Positions 9,804 to 17,506 of a stretch of 64,000 nt of DNA are shown here, in pieces. Position 1 is the stretch's first letter. Each line of letters starts with the position of its first letter. Under the pieces are notes generated by a model. That model ran no database searches and was not told the DNA's origin. It was given only the letters and a program-made list of their open reading frames with translations. Both the position numbers and the translations under genes were made by a program. The DNA is from Rhizobium sp. (lineage in GTDB: Bacteria > Pseudomonadota > Alphaproteobacteria > Rhizobiales > Rhizobiaceae), in assembly GCA_027533385.1 (NCBI GenBank), contig JAPZUE010000051.1, forward strand, positions 1 to 64,000. Reading direction: 5' to 3'.

Positions 9804-10322
9804 CTACTGGATCATCCGCAGCTTGCGGTCCTCGGCCGTGTAGGACTTGAGTTTTTTCATGAAGCTCATGCCAACCAGCGTCGATGACAGCGCCTGGTCG
9901 GACAGGACGAAGGCATCGACCTCGCGCACCCGGATGCTGCCGATCTCGACACGATCCAGAACGACATGGGCAGCCTTGATCGATCCATTCGCGGTATTGA
10001 CCTCGTGGCGAAAGTCGAGACTTGCGGGGCTGAAGCCAAGACGGCGGGCGGTCGAGACATTGATCGCAACCAGCGAGGCTCCCGTATCGACCATGGCCTC
10101 GACCGGCTTGCCGTTCATCTTGAACGTGCCTTCATAGTGGCCGCCCGGCCCCATGGTCAGCACTGTCTGGCCGGAAGGGGCATTGGTGGGCCTGGCTGCC
10201 ACGTCTTCGGGCGCGGTGGTCTCACGCTCGGCCAGCATAGCCTCGACCTTCGCCGCGATCGTCGGCCACTGGCTGGCGGAAAGCGCAAGCATCAGGACTG
10301 TGAAGAGCGTACGGGCAAACAT
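9804..10322 (-). CDS. Retropepsin-like clan AA aspartic protease, membrane-anchored or secreted
   Basis: A protein of 172 residues with an N-terminal hydrophobic segment (residues 3-20, signal or anchor) followed by a low-complexity linker and a single retropepsin-like domain. The catalytic motif VDTGASLVAIN is clear; a single domain means it must act as a dimer. It fits the TIGR02281-type family of alphaproteobacterial aspartic proteases. AAGGGG lies 7 nt before the ATG. It lies downstream of upp on the same strand but after a terminator, so it probably has its own expression. Substrate unknown. Confidence 0.8.
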   Translation of the reverse strand: MFARTLFTVLMLALSASQWPTIAAKVEAMLAERETTAPEDVAARPTNAPSGQTVLTMGPGGHYEGTFKMNGKPVEAMVDTGASLVAINVSTARRLGFSPASLDFRHEVNTANGSIKAAHVVLDRVEIGSIRVREVDAFVLSDQALSSTLVGMSFMKKLKSYTAEDRKLRMIQ

Positions 10323-10388
10323 CGGCAATATCCCCTTGGACAATGCCGGGATCGTAGCAGGCAGGCAGAAGAAGTTGGATAACCTGCA

Positions 10389-10423
10389 ACGCAAAACGGC
10401 CCGAAACCGGAGTTTCGGGCCGT
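10389..10423 (-). terminator. Terminator of the deoB-add-upp operon
   Basis: A perfect 11-bp stem (ACGGCCCGAAA with TTTCGGGCCGT, 6-nt loop) lies 26 nt after the upp stop and is followed on the minus strand by TTTTGC. Confidence 0.75.
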
Positions 10424-10448
10424 CAAACCTTGCGATCTGGTTAAGAAA

Positions 10449-11078
10449 TCACTTCGTTCCGTACATACGGTCGCCGGCATCGCCGAGGCCGGGCACGATG
10501 TAACCCAACTCGTTCAGGTGGCTGTCGATCGATGCCGTGTAGACATGTACGTCGGGATGGGCTTCGACAAAGTTCTTCACGCCTTCCGGGGCTGCGAGCA
10601 GGCACAGGAAGCGGATGTTCTTCGCACCGCGCTCCTTCAGCTTGTCGACGGCGGCGATGGAGGAGTTGCCGGTAGCGAGCATGGGGTCGACGACGATGAC
10701 GAGGCGCTCGGCGAGGTTTTCGGGCGCCTTGAAGTAGTACTCGACCGGTTGCAGCGTCTCATGATCGCGGTAGACGCCGATATGTGAGACGCGGGCGGCC
10801 GGCACCAGCTCCAGCATGCCTTCGAGCAGGCCATTGCCGGCGCGCAGGATCGAAGCGAAGACCAGCTTCTTGCCCTCGAGGATCGGTGCCTGCATCTCGG
10901 TGAGCGGCGTCTCGATCGTCTCCATCGTCAGTTCGAGGTCGCGGGTGACCTCGTAGCAAAGCAGCGTCGAGATCTCGCGCAGCAGGCGGCGGAAGCTCGA
11001 GGTCGATGTTTCCTTGCGGCGCATGATCGTCAGCTTGTGCTGCACGAGGGGGTGATCGATGACTGTTACGCCGTCCAT
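10449..11078 (-). CDS. upp: Uracil phosphoribosyltransferase
   Basis: Converts uracil and PRPP to UMP, salvaging the base released by pyrimidine phosphorolysis. The 209-residue protein carries the PRPP-binding motif VVDPMLATGNSS, the ILRAGNGLLEGM segment and a C-terminal YIVPGLGDAGDR uracil site. ATG at 11078 has AAGAAGG upstream; longer readings toward add have no such signal. It is the last gene of the deoB-add-upp group, 106 nt after add. Confidence 0.96.
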   Translation of the reverse strand: MDGVTVIDHPLVQHKLTIMRRKETSTSSFRRLLREISTLLCYEVTRDLELTMETIETPLTEMQAPILEGKKLVFASILRAGNGLLEGMLELVPAARVSHIGVYRDHETLQPVEYYFKAPENLAERLVIVVDPMLATGNSSIAAVDKLKERGAKNIRFLCLLAAPEGVKNFVEAHPDVHVYTASIDSHLNELGYIVPGLGDAGDRMYGTK

Positions 11079-11184
11079 GGTCGAGCCTTCTTTTCTTGTT
11101 TTCTGAGGTGCTTCTATTTTCACGTTCTCTGATGGTGCCGCAAGAGCGTTGCCGGATTTTGCCGGGTCTTCAACAGCTGCGGCA

Positions 11185-12153
11185 TCAAAGGCGAGCCAAA
11201 AGCTTTGCCCGCGTCTCCTCATCGACAAAGGCCGCCTCAATTGCCGTGCGCGTCATGCCGTCGATCTCAGCGTCGGTGAAGCCGAATTCGCTCGATGCCC
11301 AATCATATTCCTGGGCGAGCGACGTGCCGAAGAAGGGCGGATCGTCGGAATTGATGCAGACCTTGACGCCGGCTTCGTGGAACTTCCTCAGAGGATGGCT
11401 GGCGAAATCGGGAAAGACCTTGAGTGCGATATTCGAACCCGGGCAGACTTCGAGCACGGTGCCGAGATCGGCAAGGCGGCGGACGAGTTCGGCATCCTCA
11501 ATGGCACGGACCCCGTGGCCGATACGGGCGGGCTTCACGAGATGGAGCGCGTCGGCCACACTGAAGGCGCCACAGACTTCCCCGGCATGGATGGTGAGGC
11601 CGAGCCCGGCGTCGCGGGCGATATCGAAGGCGCGGGCATAATCCGCCACGCGGCCCATGCGCTCCTCGCCGGCCATGTTAAAGCCTGTCACCAGCGGATT
11701 GTTGCTGCGGGCGGCATATTCGGCGGCTGCGATCACGCTTTCCGGGCCGAAATGACGCTCGCCGGTGACGATGATGCGGGCCTCGATGCCGGTTGCGGCT
11801 TTCGCCGCCGCGATGCCGGCGGTGATGCCGGCGAGATAGGTATCCGCCCCGAGGCCGATGCGGTCGCCGTGATCGGGCGAGACGATGATCTCGCTATAGA
11901 TGGTGTCCACGGCGGCGAGTTCGCGCAGATAGGTCTCAGTCAGCAGGGCGTAGTCCTCCTCCGTGCGGAAGAGGGCGGCAACGCGGTCATAGGCCTTGAT
12001 GAACTCGGCAAAGTCGGCCCAGGCATAGGTGCCGTCGCGCATAAAGGTCGCGGGATCGACGCCGTATTTCTCGGCCTGAGACAGTGCGAGAGCCGGCGGC
12101 GCTGCACCTTCGATGTGACAGTGCAGTTCGGCCTTCTTCAGTCTTTTCGTCAC
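11185..12153 (-). CDS. add: Adenosine deaminase
   Basis: Deaminates adenosine and deoxyadenosine to inosine and deoxyinosine, which PunA can then phosphorolyse. The 322-residue metal-dependent amidohydrolase shows the HxH zinc motif in KAELHCHIEG, the catalytic HAGEVCG segment, GHGVRAI and the late zinc aspartate in INSDDPP. The start is GTG at 12153, supported by GGAG 6 nt upstream; it overlaps the deoB stop by 4 nt (GTGA). Adenine deaminases share this fold, so base rather than nucleoside as substrate remains possible, but the neighbours favour the nucleoside. Confidence 0.88.
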   Translation of the reverse strand: MTKRLKKAELHCHIEGAAPPALALSQAEKYGVDPATFMRDGTYAWADFAEFIKAYDRVAALFRTEEDYALLTETYLRELAAVDTIYSEIIVSPDHGDRIGLGADTYLAGITAGIAAAKAATGIEARIIVTGERHFGPESVIAAAEYAARSNNPLVTGFNMAGEERMGRVADYARAFDIARDAGLGLTIHAGEVCGAFSVADALHLVKPARIGHGVRAIEDAELVRRLADLGTVLEVCPGSNIALKVFPDFASHPLRKFHEAGVKVCINSDDPPFFGTSLAQEYDWASSEFGFTDAEIDGMTRTAIEAAFVDEETRAKLLARL

Positions 12154-13370
12154 AGGAAGCTCCGTCCGTAGCGGCCGGGGGCAAGACCCAAATGTGCCGC
12201 GATGGTTTCGCCGATATCGGCATAGGTATTGCGGACCCCGACGTTGCGGGAACGCACGCCGGGACCGAAGCACATGATCGGAACCCGTTCGCGGGTGTGA
12301 TCGGTGCCGCGCCAGGTGGGATCGCAGCCGTGATCCGCCGTCATCATGACCATGTCGCCCGGCTTCAGCTTGCGATGGACTTCCGGCAGACGGCGGTCGA
12401 AGGCCTCCAAGGCGGCGGCGTAACCCGGGACATCACGGCGGTGGCCGAAGAGCATGTCGAAATCGACGAAATTGGTGAAGACGAGATCGCCGTCTGCCGC
12501 CTCGTCCATGACCTTCAGTGTCGCATCCATGAGCGCCATGTTGCCATTGGCCTTGATGACGCGCGAGACACCCTGATGGGCGAAGATATCGCCGATCTTG
12601 CCGACGGCGTGAACCTTGCGGCCGGCCTCCAGGAGGCGATCGAGCAGGGTGGGCTCGGGCGGCAGGACGGAATAGTCGCGGCGATTGCCGGTGCGTTCAA
12701 AGGTCTGGACCGTTTCGCCAACGAAAGGACGGGCGATGACGCGGCCGATGTTGAGCGGATCGAGCAGTTTCCGGACAATCTGGCAGAGTTGGAGCAGGCG
12801 CTCGAGGCCGAAATGGGTCTCGTGGGCGGCAATCTGGAAGACGGAGTCGCTCGACGTATAGCAGATCGGCTTGCCGGTGCGGATATGCTCCTCGCCGAAG
12901 CGGGTTATGACCTCGGTGCCCGACGCGTGGCAATTGCCGAGAATGCCGGGGAGGTTCGCCTCGCGGCAGATCGCCTCGACGAGATCGGCGGGGAAGGCCT
13001 CGTCACCTTCTGAGAAATAGCCCCAGTCGAACATGACCGGGGTGCCGGCGATCTCCCAGTGGCCCGAAGGGGTATCCTTGCCGTGCGAGACTTCGCTCGC
13101 CGCGCCGTGCAGGCCAAAGACGCGCTCGGGGATGGGCATGCCCTGCGGCGTTCTGCCGGTGGCGAGTTTTGCAGCGGCCAGGAGGCCGAGCGCGGACATG
13201 TTGGGCAGAACCAGCGGGCCCTTGCGCAGGCCATTGCGATCACCGGCGCCGGCCGCACAGAACTCGGCGATGTGGCCCAGCGTATCGGAGCCGTCATCAC
13301 CATAGGCCGGCGCATCAGGAGCACCACCGATACCGAAGGAATCAAGGACGAAAAGGAAAGCGCGTGCCAT
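12150..13370 (-). CDS. deoB: Phosphopentomutase
   Basis: Interconverts ribose-1-phosphate and ribose-5-phosphate (and the deoxy forms), linking PunA and DeoA to DeoC. The 406-residue alkaline-phosphatase-superfamily protein has metal-binding patterns VLDSFGIGG at the start and MTADHGCDPT with DHTRERVP near residue 350, plus GHWEIAG. ATG at 13370 is used; a TTG 6 nt upstream lies in the same frame, and GGG lies 6 nt before the ATG. It heads a minus-strand operon with add and upp, and converges on the forward nucleoside operon. Confidence 0.95.
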   Translation of the reverse strand: MARAFLFVLDSFGIGGAPDAPAYGDDGSDTLGHIAEFCAAGAGDRNGLRKGPLVLPNMSALGLLAAAKLATGRTPQGMPIPERVFGLHGAASEVSHGKDTPSGHWEIAGTPVMFDWGYFSEGDEAFPADLVEAICREANLPGILGNCHASGTEVITRFGEEHIRTGKPICYTSSDSVFQIAAHETHFGLERLLQLCQIVRKLLDPLNIGRVIARPFVGETVQTFERTGNRRDYSVLPPEPTLLDRLLEAGRKVHAVGKIGDIFAHQGVSRVIKANGNMALMDATLKVMDEAADGDLVFTNFVDFDMLFGHRRDVPGYAAALEAFDRRLPEVHRKLKPGDMVMMTADHGCDPTWRGTDHTRERVPIMCFGPGVRSRNVGVRNTYADIGETIAAHLGLAPGRYGRSFL

Positions 13371-13460
13371 ATGCAACCCATGGCCGGGTCTGGTTTGTTG
13401 TTCTGCCGGCCGTCGAGAGCATCCTTAGCGCTTAGCCCCGAGCTTGGCAAACATTGGCGA

Positions 13461-14084
13461 TCAGCAACCCTGGCAGACCACGCTCGTGCCGAGACGCTGG
13501 CGGAAGTAGAACTCGCGGAAGATGGTCAGGCTTTTTGCCGCGGTTCCCGACAATCCGGGCAGGTACATCATCAGTTCATGGGAGACGCTGAGTTCGCTGC
13601 GGATCAGGAAGGTATTTGCGACGAGCATGTCTGCGGGCACCGGCGCGTTACTGCCGACCGCGTAGGGCGCCACCCCCGTTGTCGACCATGACCACATGAC
13701 CTTTGGAGACTTGCTCGCGTCGATATTGATGCCGCTTATCCTGATCAGCAGGTTGTTCGAGGGATAGGGAACGAAGATCGCGTTGGAGACGTCCACCATA
13801 TCGGACAGGAAGGCCGGAGTGACCGTTTCCTGACGCGCCACGAGATCGGCGATCGTGCTGCTCGCCATCGACGTTTTCTTGGCGACGCTGAGGCCCATGG
13901 TGAGCTCGAAGGCCATCAGATAGAGCACGATCAGCAGGGGAGCGATGAGGGCGAATTCGACACCGCCCACGCCCCGGCGGTCCTCAGCAAGATGCTTCGT
14001 AGTGCGGGCAAGGGCACGGAACCCTCGCCGCAAACCACTGACGCCTTCCAGCAGAACGGAAATCCCTCGGCCGAATTCGATCAT
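13461..14084 (-). CDS. TadE-like pseudopilin of the Flp pilus system
   Basis: A 207-residue protein with a cytoplasmic basic N-terminus, then GVGGVEFALIAPLL and a single membrane helix (residues about 40-60). Cleavage after Gly38 by the prepilin peptidase would leave Glu at position +5 of the mature chain, the hallmark of TadE/TadF pseudopilins. The rest is a periplasmic domain. It overlaps the upstream pseudopilin gene by 4 nt (ATGA). Minor pseudopilins prime or anchor the Flp pilus; which of the two here is TadE and which TadF/G cannot be decided. Confidence 0.82.
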   Translation of the reverse strand: MIEFGRGISVLLEGVSGLRRGFRALARTTKHLAEDRRGVGGVEFALIAPLLIVLYLMAFELTMGLSVAKKTSMASSTIADLVARQETVTPAFLSDMVDVSNAIFVPYPSNNLLIRISGINIDASKSPKVMWSWSTTGVAPYAVGSNAPVPADMLVANTFLIRSELSVSHELMMYLPGLSGTAAKSLTIFREFYFRQRLGTSVVCQGC

Positions 14085-14734
14085 GGATATTTCTCGTTCT
14101 GGAAGGCGGTGGTGGCGACGATCAAGAAATCTGAAGGCATGGAGCCGTCGGAAGGACGGATCGTCGTGATGTAGGGACGGACGAGGTCGGTGATCACCTG
14201 CCAGCGATAATAGGCGCGCAGCATGTTGACCGTATCCGGCCCTCCGGGCGTGAATTTGAAGCTCTTCGGATCAATGTCAGCGAAGGCGCTGGTAGAAACC
14301 CTGGGAATGGTGGTCGGGATGTCTCCGAAGCTGCTGAAACTGCGGGCATCGATATAGAGCTTGCTTGGCGTCGTGATCTCGGTTTCGGAGCACTGGATCA
14401 TGATGCTCACTTCAGCGCAGAAGGCCCTGCGGAATTTGGTCGCGTCCATGTCCGTCGCGGCGCGGTTGAGCTGATAGGTGATCTGCCCGGTGCGCAGCTG
14501 CCGCCCCAAGGTATTGACCGCATTGGTCACCAGCTGTTCGGCGGCGAAAGCCACGAAGGTCTCGATGATGGCGAAGATGATCAGGAAATACGGTACCGCG
14601 AGGATCGCAAACTCGATCGCTGCAGAACCATCCTTGGAACGGGCAAGCCGGCGCCACAGACGAAAGCGGGGTCTGGAGGAGCGTTCAGTCGGATGGTTTC
14701 GTTCAAAAGCGTGGCTGGTCATAGCCTGGTTCAT
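14081..14734 (-). CDS. Second TadE/TadG-like pseudopilin
   Basis: A protein of about 217 residues with a basic N-terminus, the sequence KDGSAAIEFAILAVP and one membrane helix (about residues 38-60). Gly36 with Glu at mature position +5 again fits prepilin peptidase processing. The start is uncertain: ATG 14734 touches a GAGG, and ATG 14722 has the same GAGG 12 nt upstream. Two cysteines in the periplasmic part (FCAEV, IQCSE) could form a disulfide. It is cotranscribed with the next pseudopilin gene. Confidence 0.8.
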   Translation of the reverse strand: MNQAMTSHAFERNHPTERSSRPRFRLWRRLARSKDGSAAIEFAILAVPYFLIIFAIIETFVAFAAEQLVTNAVNTLGRQLRTGQITYQLNRAATDMDATKFRRAFCAEVSIMIQCSETEITTPSKLYIDARSFSSFGDIPTTIPRVSTSAFADIDPKSFKFTPGGPDTVNMLRAYYRWQVITDLVRPYITTIRPSDGSMPSDFLIVATTAFQNEKYP

Positions 14735-14863
14735 CCTCAAAGGTGAGGAGAAGCTACGAGCCAAATATTGATTTTCCGTTTCCCGAATCTTTACACTTTG
14801 CAACGCCGTTTAGCAGATCGGGGGCAAAAGGAGCGGTCCATCGAGGGATCTGGAGCCGAATTG

Positions 14864-15268
14864 CTATTCAGTCGCGCCTGTCTGGGCGTGTTCCTCGCAG
14901 TTCGGCGTGCAGGAAAGCACGGTTCTCTCCGTCGACTTGAAGACGCGCACAGTGCTGGACTCGTCGATCGAGACAAGAATGCGTTCGTCGACGATGGCAT
15001 TGCCGTCCGCATCCAGCAGAACGAGATTGGTGGTGCCGTAAGCACGACCGGTCAGGACGATGGTCTTGGCGTCCGCGACGGTCGCGTCGGCAACCTCGGC
15101 ATTTCCGACGATCACCTTGCTCACAGGCCGATCAAGCTTCAGGACCCGCGCGCTGTTCATATAGACGCGCAGGATACCCTCGTCTTCCGCATGAACCACT
15201 GTGGCCGGGAAAGCCATGGCAAAGGCCAGCATCATGGCAGCTGCAGCGGCAATAGGACGATCGGACAT
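14864..15268 (-). CDS. Standalone CpaC-type N-terminal domain protein of the pilus locus
   Basis: A secreted protein of 134 residues with a signal peptide (residues 1-27, ending VVHA). The mature part reads like the pilus-assembly N-domain that precedes the secretin in CpaC: VLKLDRPVSKVIVGN, then VADATVAD, IVLTGRAYGTTNLVLLDADG and a final ILVSID strand. The same order occurs in CpaC of this locus (VVDLPVDAHDILVAD, QMADAV, YLFGKAVGQTNIFIFGADG), so the two are paralogous over about 85 residues. It has no secretin domain. Two C-terminal cysteines (LSCTPNC) could bridge. It probably assists the secretin or the pseudopilins; that is inference. Confidence 0.8.
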   Translation of the reverse strand: MSDRPIAAAAAMMLAFAMAFPATVVHAEDEGILRVYMNSARVLKLDRPVSKVIVGNAEVADATVADAKTIVLTGRAYGTTNLVLLDADGNAIVDERILVSIDESSTVRVFKSTERTVLSCTPNCEEHAQTGATE

Positions 15269-15747
15269 GAACTTGCCTTTGAATACGCGCGTGAGGTTGC
15301 GTGAAGGATGCCGTCTTTAGGTGAATGAAGGGTTAAATTGGCCGAGAGGCGGATGGAGAGACGCATGAGCCGTCACCGGACCCGGTATCTTGATGGCAGC
15401 AGGCCGGCGCTCCACCGGTTCAATTTGGCTCGTTCTGGAACATCCACTGGCAACTGACCAGGCTTGCAGGCATCAAAAGGCGCGAGAAGGCTGCGGTGAC
15501 GCGGGCCGTGCTTGAGGCTCAAGGCAGACCGCCTGCCGATAAAAGGCCGGAAAACCGGCCCTTTAGATGGGATCTTATCAATCGGCGGCAGTATTCGTTT
15601 ACCACCACAATCGCTTGCTGCGTTTCACGTTCCGCTAACCTTTTTTCTTAAGTCGATGGCAACAGGGCGGCGTTTAGGTTGGCGACATCCGAGCAACAGC
15701 AACAGTTGCCGGCAGTGCTGAACAACCTCGCGGAGTAGGAGAATAAC
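15269..15747. other. Long leader region between divergent pilus operons
   Basis: This 479-nt gap holds no convincing ORF. A hairpin GGCCGG-AAAA-CCGGCC lies at about 15545-15560 with an A-run before it and CTTTA after it, which could end a transcript in either direction. The last 100 nt before the pilin contain CTTGCT, an oligo-T run and then AGTAGGAG before the ATG. Promoters for both operons must lie here but I cannot place them confidently. Confidence 0.4.
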
Positions 15748-15921
15748 ATGACCAAGCTTTTCGCACGTTTCGTCAAGGACGAGTCCGGCGCAACCGCCAT
15801 CGAATACGGCCTCATCGCAGCCCTCATCTCGGTCGCCCTGATCACCGGCGCCACGACCCTGGGCGGCTCGCTGAACAACCAGTTCAACGAAATCTCCAAG
15901 GAACTGAACTACAAGGGCTGA
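15748..15921 (+). CDS. pilA: Flp/Fap-type major pilin
   Basis: A short ORF of 57 codons giving the major subunit of the Flp pilus. The leader of 14 residues ends in DESG, followed by ATAIEYGLIAALIS; cleavage after Gly14 puts Glu at mature position +5 with Tyr next to it, the exact Flp signature. The mature pilin is about 43 residues, mostly one hydrophobic helix, with a polar C-terminal tail. AGTAGGAG lies 6 nt before the ATG. A strong terminator follows, so most transcripts encode pilin alone, as expected for the abundant subunit. It is called ctpA in Agrobacterium. Confidence 0.95.
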   Translation: MTKLFARFVKDESGATAIEYGLIAALISVALITGATTLGGSLNNQFNEISKELNYKG

Positions 15922-15938
15922 GCCCTGGCAGCTTCAGC

Positions 15939-15979
15939 AAAAAAGGCCGCGTCGCGTTCCCGCGACGCGGCCTTTTTTT
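15939..15979 (+). terminator. Terminator after the pilin gene
   Basis: A perfect 12-bp stem GGCCGCGTCGCG/CGCGACGCGGCC with a TTCC loop, preceded by an A-run and followed by seven T. The A-run also gives it terminator form on the minus strand. Read-through would be needed to express cpaA from the pilin promoter. Confidence 0.92.
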
Positions 15980-16051
15980 GACAAGCGCTGCGGTACGAAT
16001 TTGCCAGATGTTCACGAATTCGAACTACGTTGTCGGCAACCGGAGTTGGCC

Positions 16052-16564
16052 ATGTATCAACTGATCGTTCTTGCGCTTCTGCCTCTTTGCCTGGTTATCG
16101 CGGCGCTCACCGACTTTCTCGAAATGACGATACCGAACTGGATTTCGGTGGCGCTTATCCTGGCCTTCGTCGTGATCAGCCCTTTCAGCGGCCTCTCCCT
16201 GATCGAACTCGGCTGGCACGTTGCAGCCGCCGGCATCGTTTTCACTGCCTGCTTTGCGCTCTTCGCCGTGAACGTCATGGGCGGGGGCGACGCCAAGATC
16301 CTGACCGCGGCCGCACTCTGGTTCGGCTTCAACCATTCCCTCTTCGAGTTCCTGGTGTTCACCGGCTATCTCGGCGGCCTGCTGACGATCATCGTACTGC
16401 TTTTGCGTGCCAATTGGGACAAGCTTGCGACCGTCGGGGTCAAGCTCCCACAGACATTGATGGTGGCCAAGAAGATCCCCTATGGAATCGCGATCGGGGG
16501 CGCAGGGCTGATGGCTTACCCCAGTTCTCCGCTGGTCATCGCCGCCATTCAGAAGGCTATTTGA
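16052..16564 (+). CDS. cpaA: Prepilin peptidase CpaA
   Basis: Inner-membrane aspartic peptidase that cleaves the pilin and pseudopilin leaders. The 170-residue protein is the short TadV/CpaA form lacking the methylase domain. Both catalytic aspartates are visible: LTDFLEMTIPN near residue 22 and the GGGDAKIL motif near residue 74. Five to six hydrophobic segments are present. ATG at 16052 follows CGGAG by 6 nt. It follows the pilin terminator by about 70 nt. Confidence 0.93.
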   Translation: MYQLIVLALLPLCLVIAALTDFLEMTIPNWISVALILAFVVISPFSGLSLIELGWHVAAAGIVFTACFALFAVNVMGGGDAKILTAAALWFGFNHSLFEFLVFTGYLGGLLTIIVLLLRANWDKLATVGVKLPQTLMVAKKIPYGIAIGGAGLMAYPSSPLVIAAIQKAI

Positions 16565-16680
16565 CGGAAGCCACGGAAACTTCCCGTTAACTACGATTGT
16601 AAGCGCCTTATTAACCATAAGTACACCAATTCCTGATCAACCTTGCCGGCAGAACCTATTGCGTCGCCCGAGGACCGATC

Positions 16681-17493
16681 ATGAAACCCGCCCGCCTCAT
16701 CATACTCGCTGTCGCCGTCGTGGCCGCCGGTATGGCCGGTCTCCTCGCCATGCGCCTGACCGGCAACCAGACCGTGATCGTTCAGGATTCCGTGGTCGAA
16801 AAGGAACCGGCCGTCGACGTGCTCGTATCGGCAGCCAATCTACCAGTCGGAGCCCGTCTCGATGAAAACTCCATGCGGTGGATGGCGTGGCCAGAAGGCA
16901 GTGTTGTCGATGGTTTCATCACCTCGTCCACGCGCCCGGACGCCATTTCCGAGCTCTCCGGCGTCGTGGTGCGCCTGCCTGTCTTCGAAGGCGAACCGCT
17001 GAGGCGCGAAAAGATCGCCGATTCCTCGTCGCGGATCCTCTCGGCACTGCTGCCCTCCGGCAAGCGCGCCGTATCGACCGAGATCTCGGTCGCAACCGGT
17101 GCCGGCGGTTTCATCCTGCCGAACGACCGAGTCGACGTGATCATGGTCCGCAAGGGTGACGACGACAATTTCCTGACGGAAACAGTGCTGTCCAACGTCC
17201 GCGTGCTTGCCATCGACCAGCAGATCGAAGAGGCGCCGGACGGCTCGAAATCCGTCATCGGGACCACGGCCACGCTGGAGCTCACGCCGGATCAGACCAA
17301 GGTGATGGCTGTGGCGCAGCAGATGGCGGACCGCCTTTCGCTTGCCCTGCGCTCGGTCGCGGATGCGCAGGAAGAGGATACGTCTGCGGCCGACCATCTG
17401 CTGAGCGGTGGTGACGGTCAGCCGAACATCCAGGTCATCAAGTCAGGCGAGGTCATCAAGTCGAATGCCTCGCCCGCCAATTCCATGCAGTGA
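16681..17493 (+). CDS. cpaB: Flp pilus assembly protein CpaB
   Basis: Periplasmic protein anchored by an N-terminal helix (residues 5-24), thought to support the secretin channel. The 270 residues include a SAF domain (VLVSAANLPVGARLDENSM onward) and an RcpC-type segment with ISVATGAGGFILPNDRVDV, the typical CpaB/RcpC core. GAGG lies 7-8 nt before the ATG. A 116-nt gap separates it from cpaA and contains TTAAC and TTAACC, suggesting a secondary promoter, but no two TTAA are 7 nt apart. It ends 13 nt before the cpaC start. Confidence 0.92.
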   Translation: MKPARLIILAVAVVAAGMAGLLAMRLTGNQTVIVQDSVVEKEPAVDVLVSAANLPVGARLDENSMRWMAWPEGSVVDGFITSSTRPDAISELSGVVVRLPVFEGEPLRREKIADSSSRILSALLPSGKRAVSTEISVATGAGGFILPNDRVDVIMVRKGDDDNFLTETVLSNVRVLAIDQQIEEAPDGSKSVIGTTATLELTPDQTKVMAVAQQMADRLSLALRSVADAQEEDTSAADHLLSGGDGQPNIQVIKSGEVIKSNASPANSMQ

Positions 17494-17506
17494 GTGGGGA
17501 CGCATC

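Noticed and set aside
15430..15475. Sigma-54 promoter before the pilin gene
   Set aside because: TGGC and TTGC elements occur but their spacing is too long for a -24/-12 promoter.
15605..15650. CtrA box before the pilin gene
   Set aside because: CTAA and TTAA are present but 9 nt apart instead of 7, so the consensus is not met.
16580..16625. CtrA box before cpaB
   Set aside because: TTAA half-sites occur but none is 7 nt from another.
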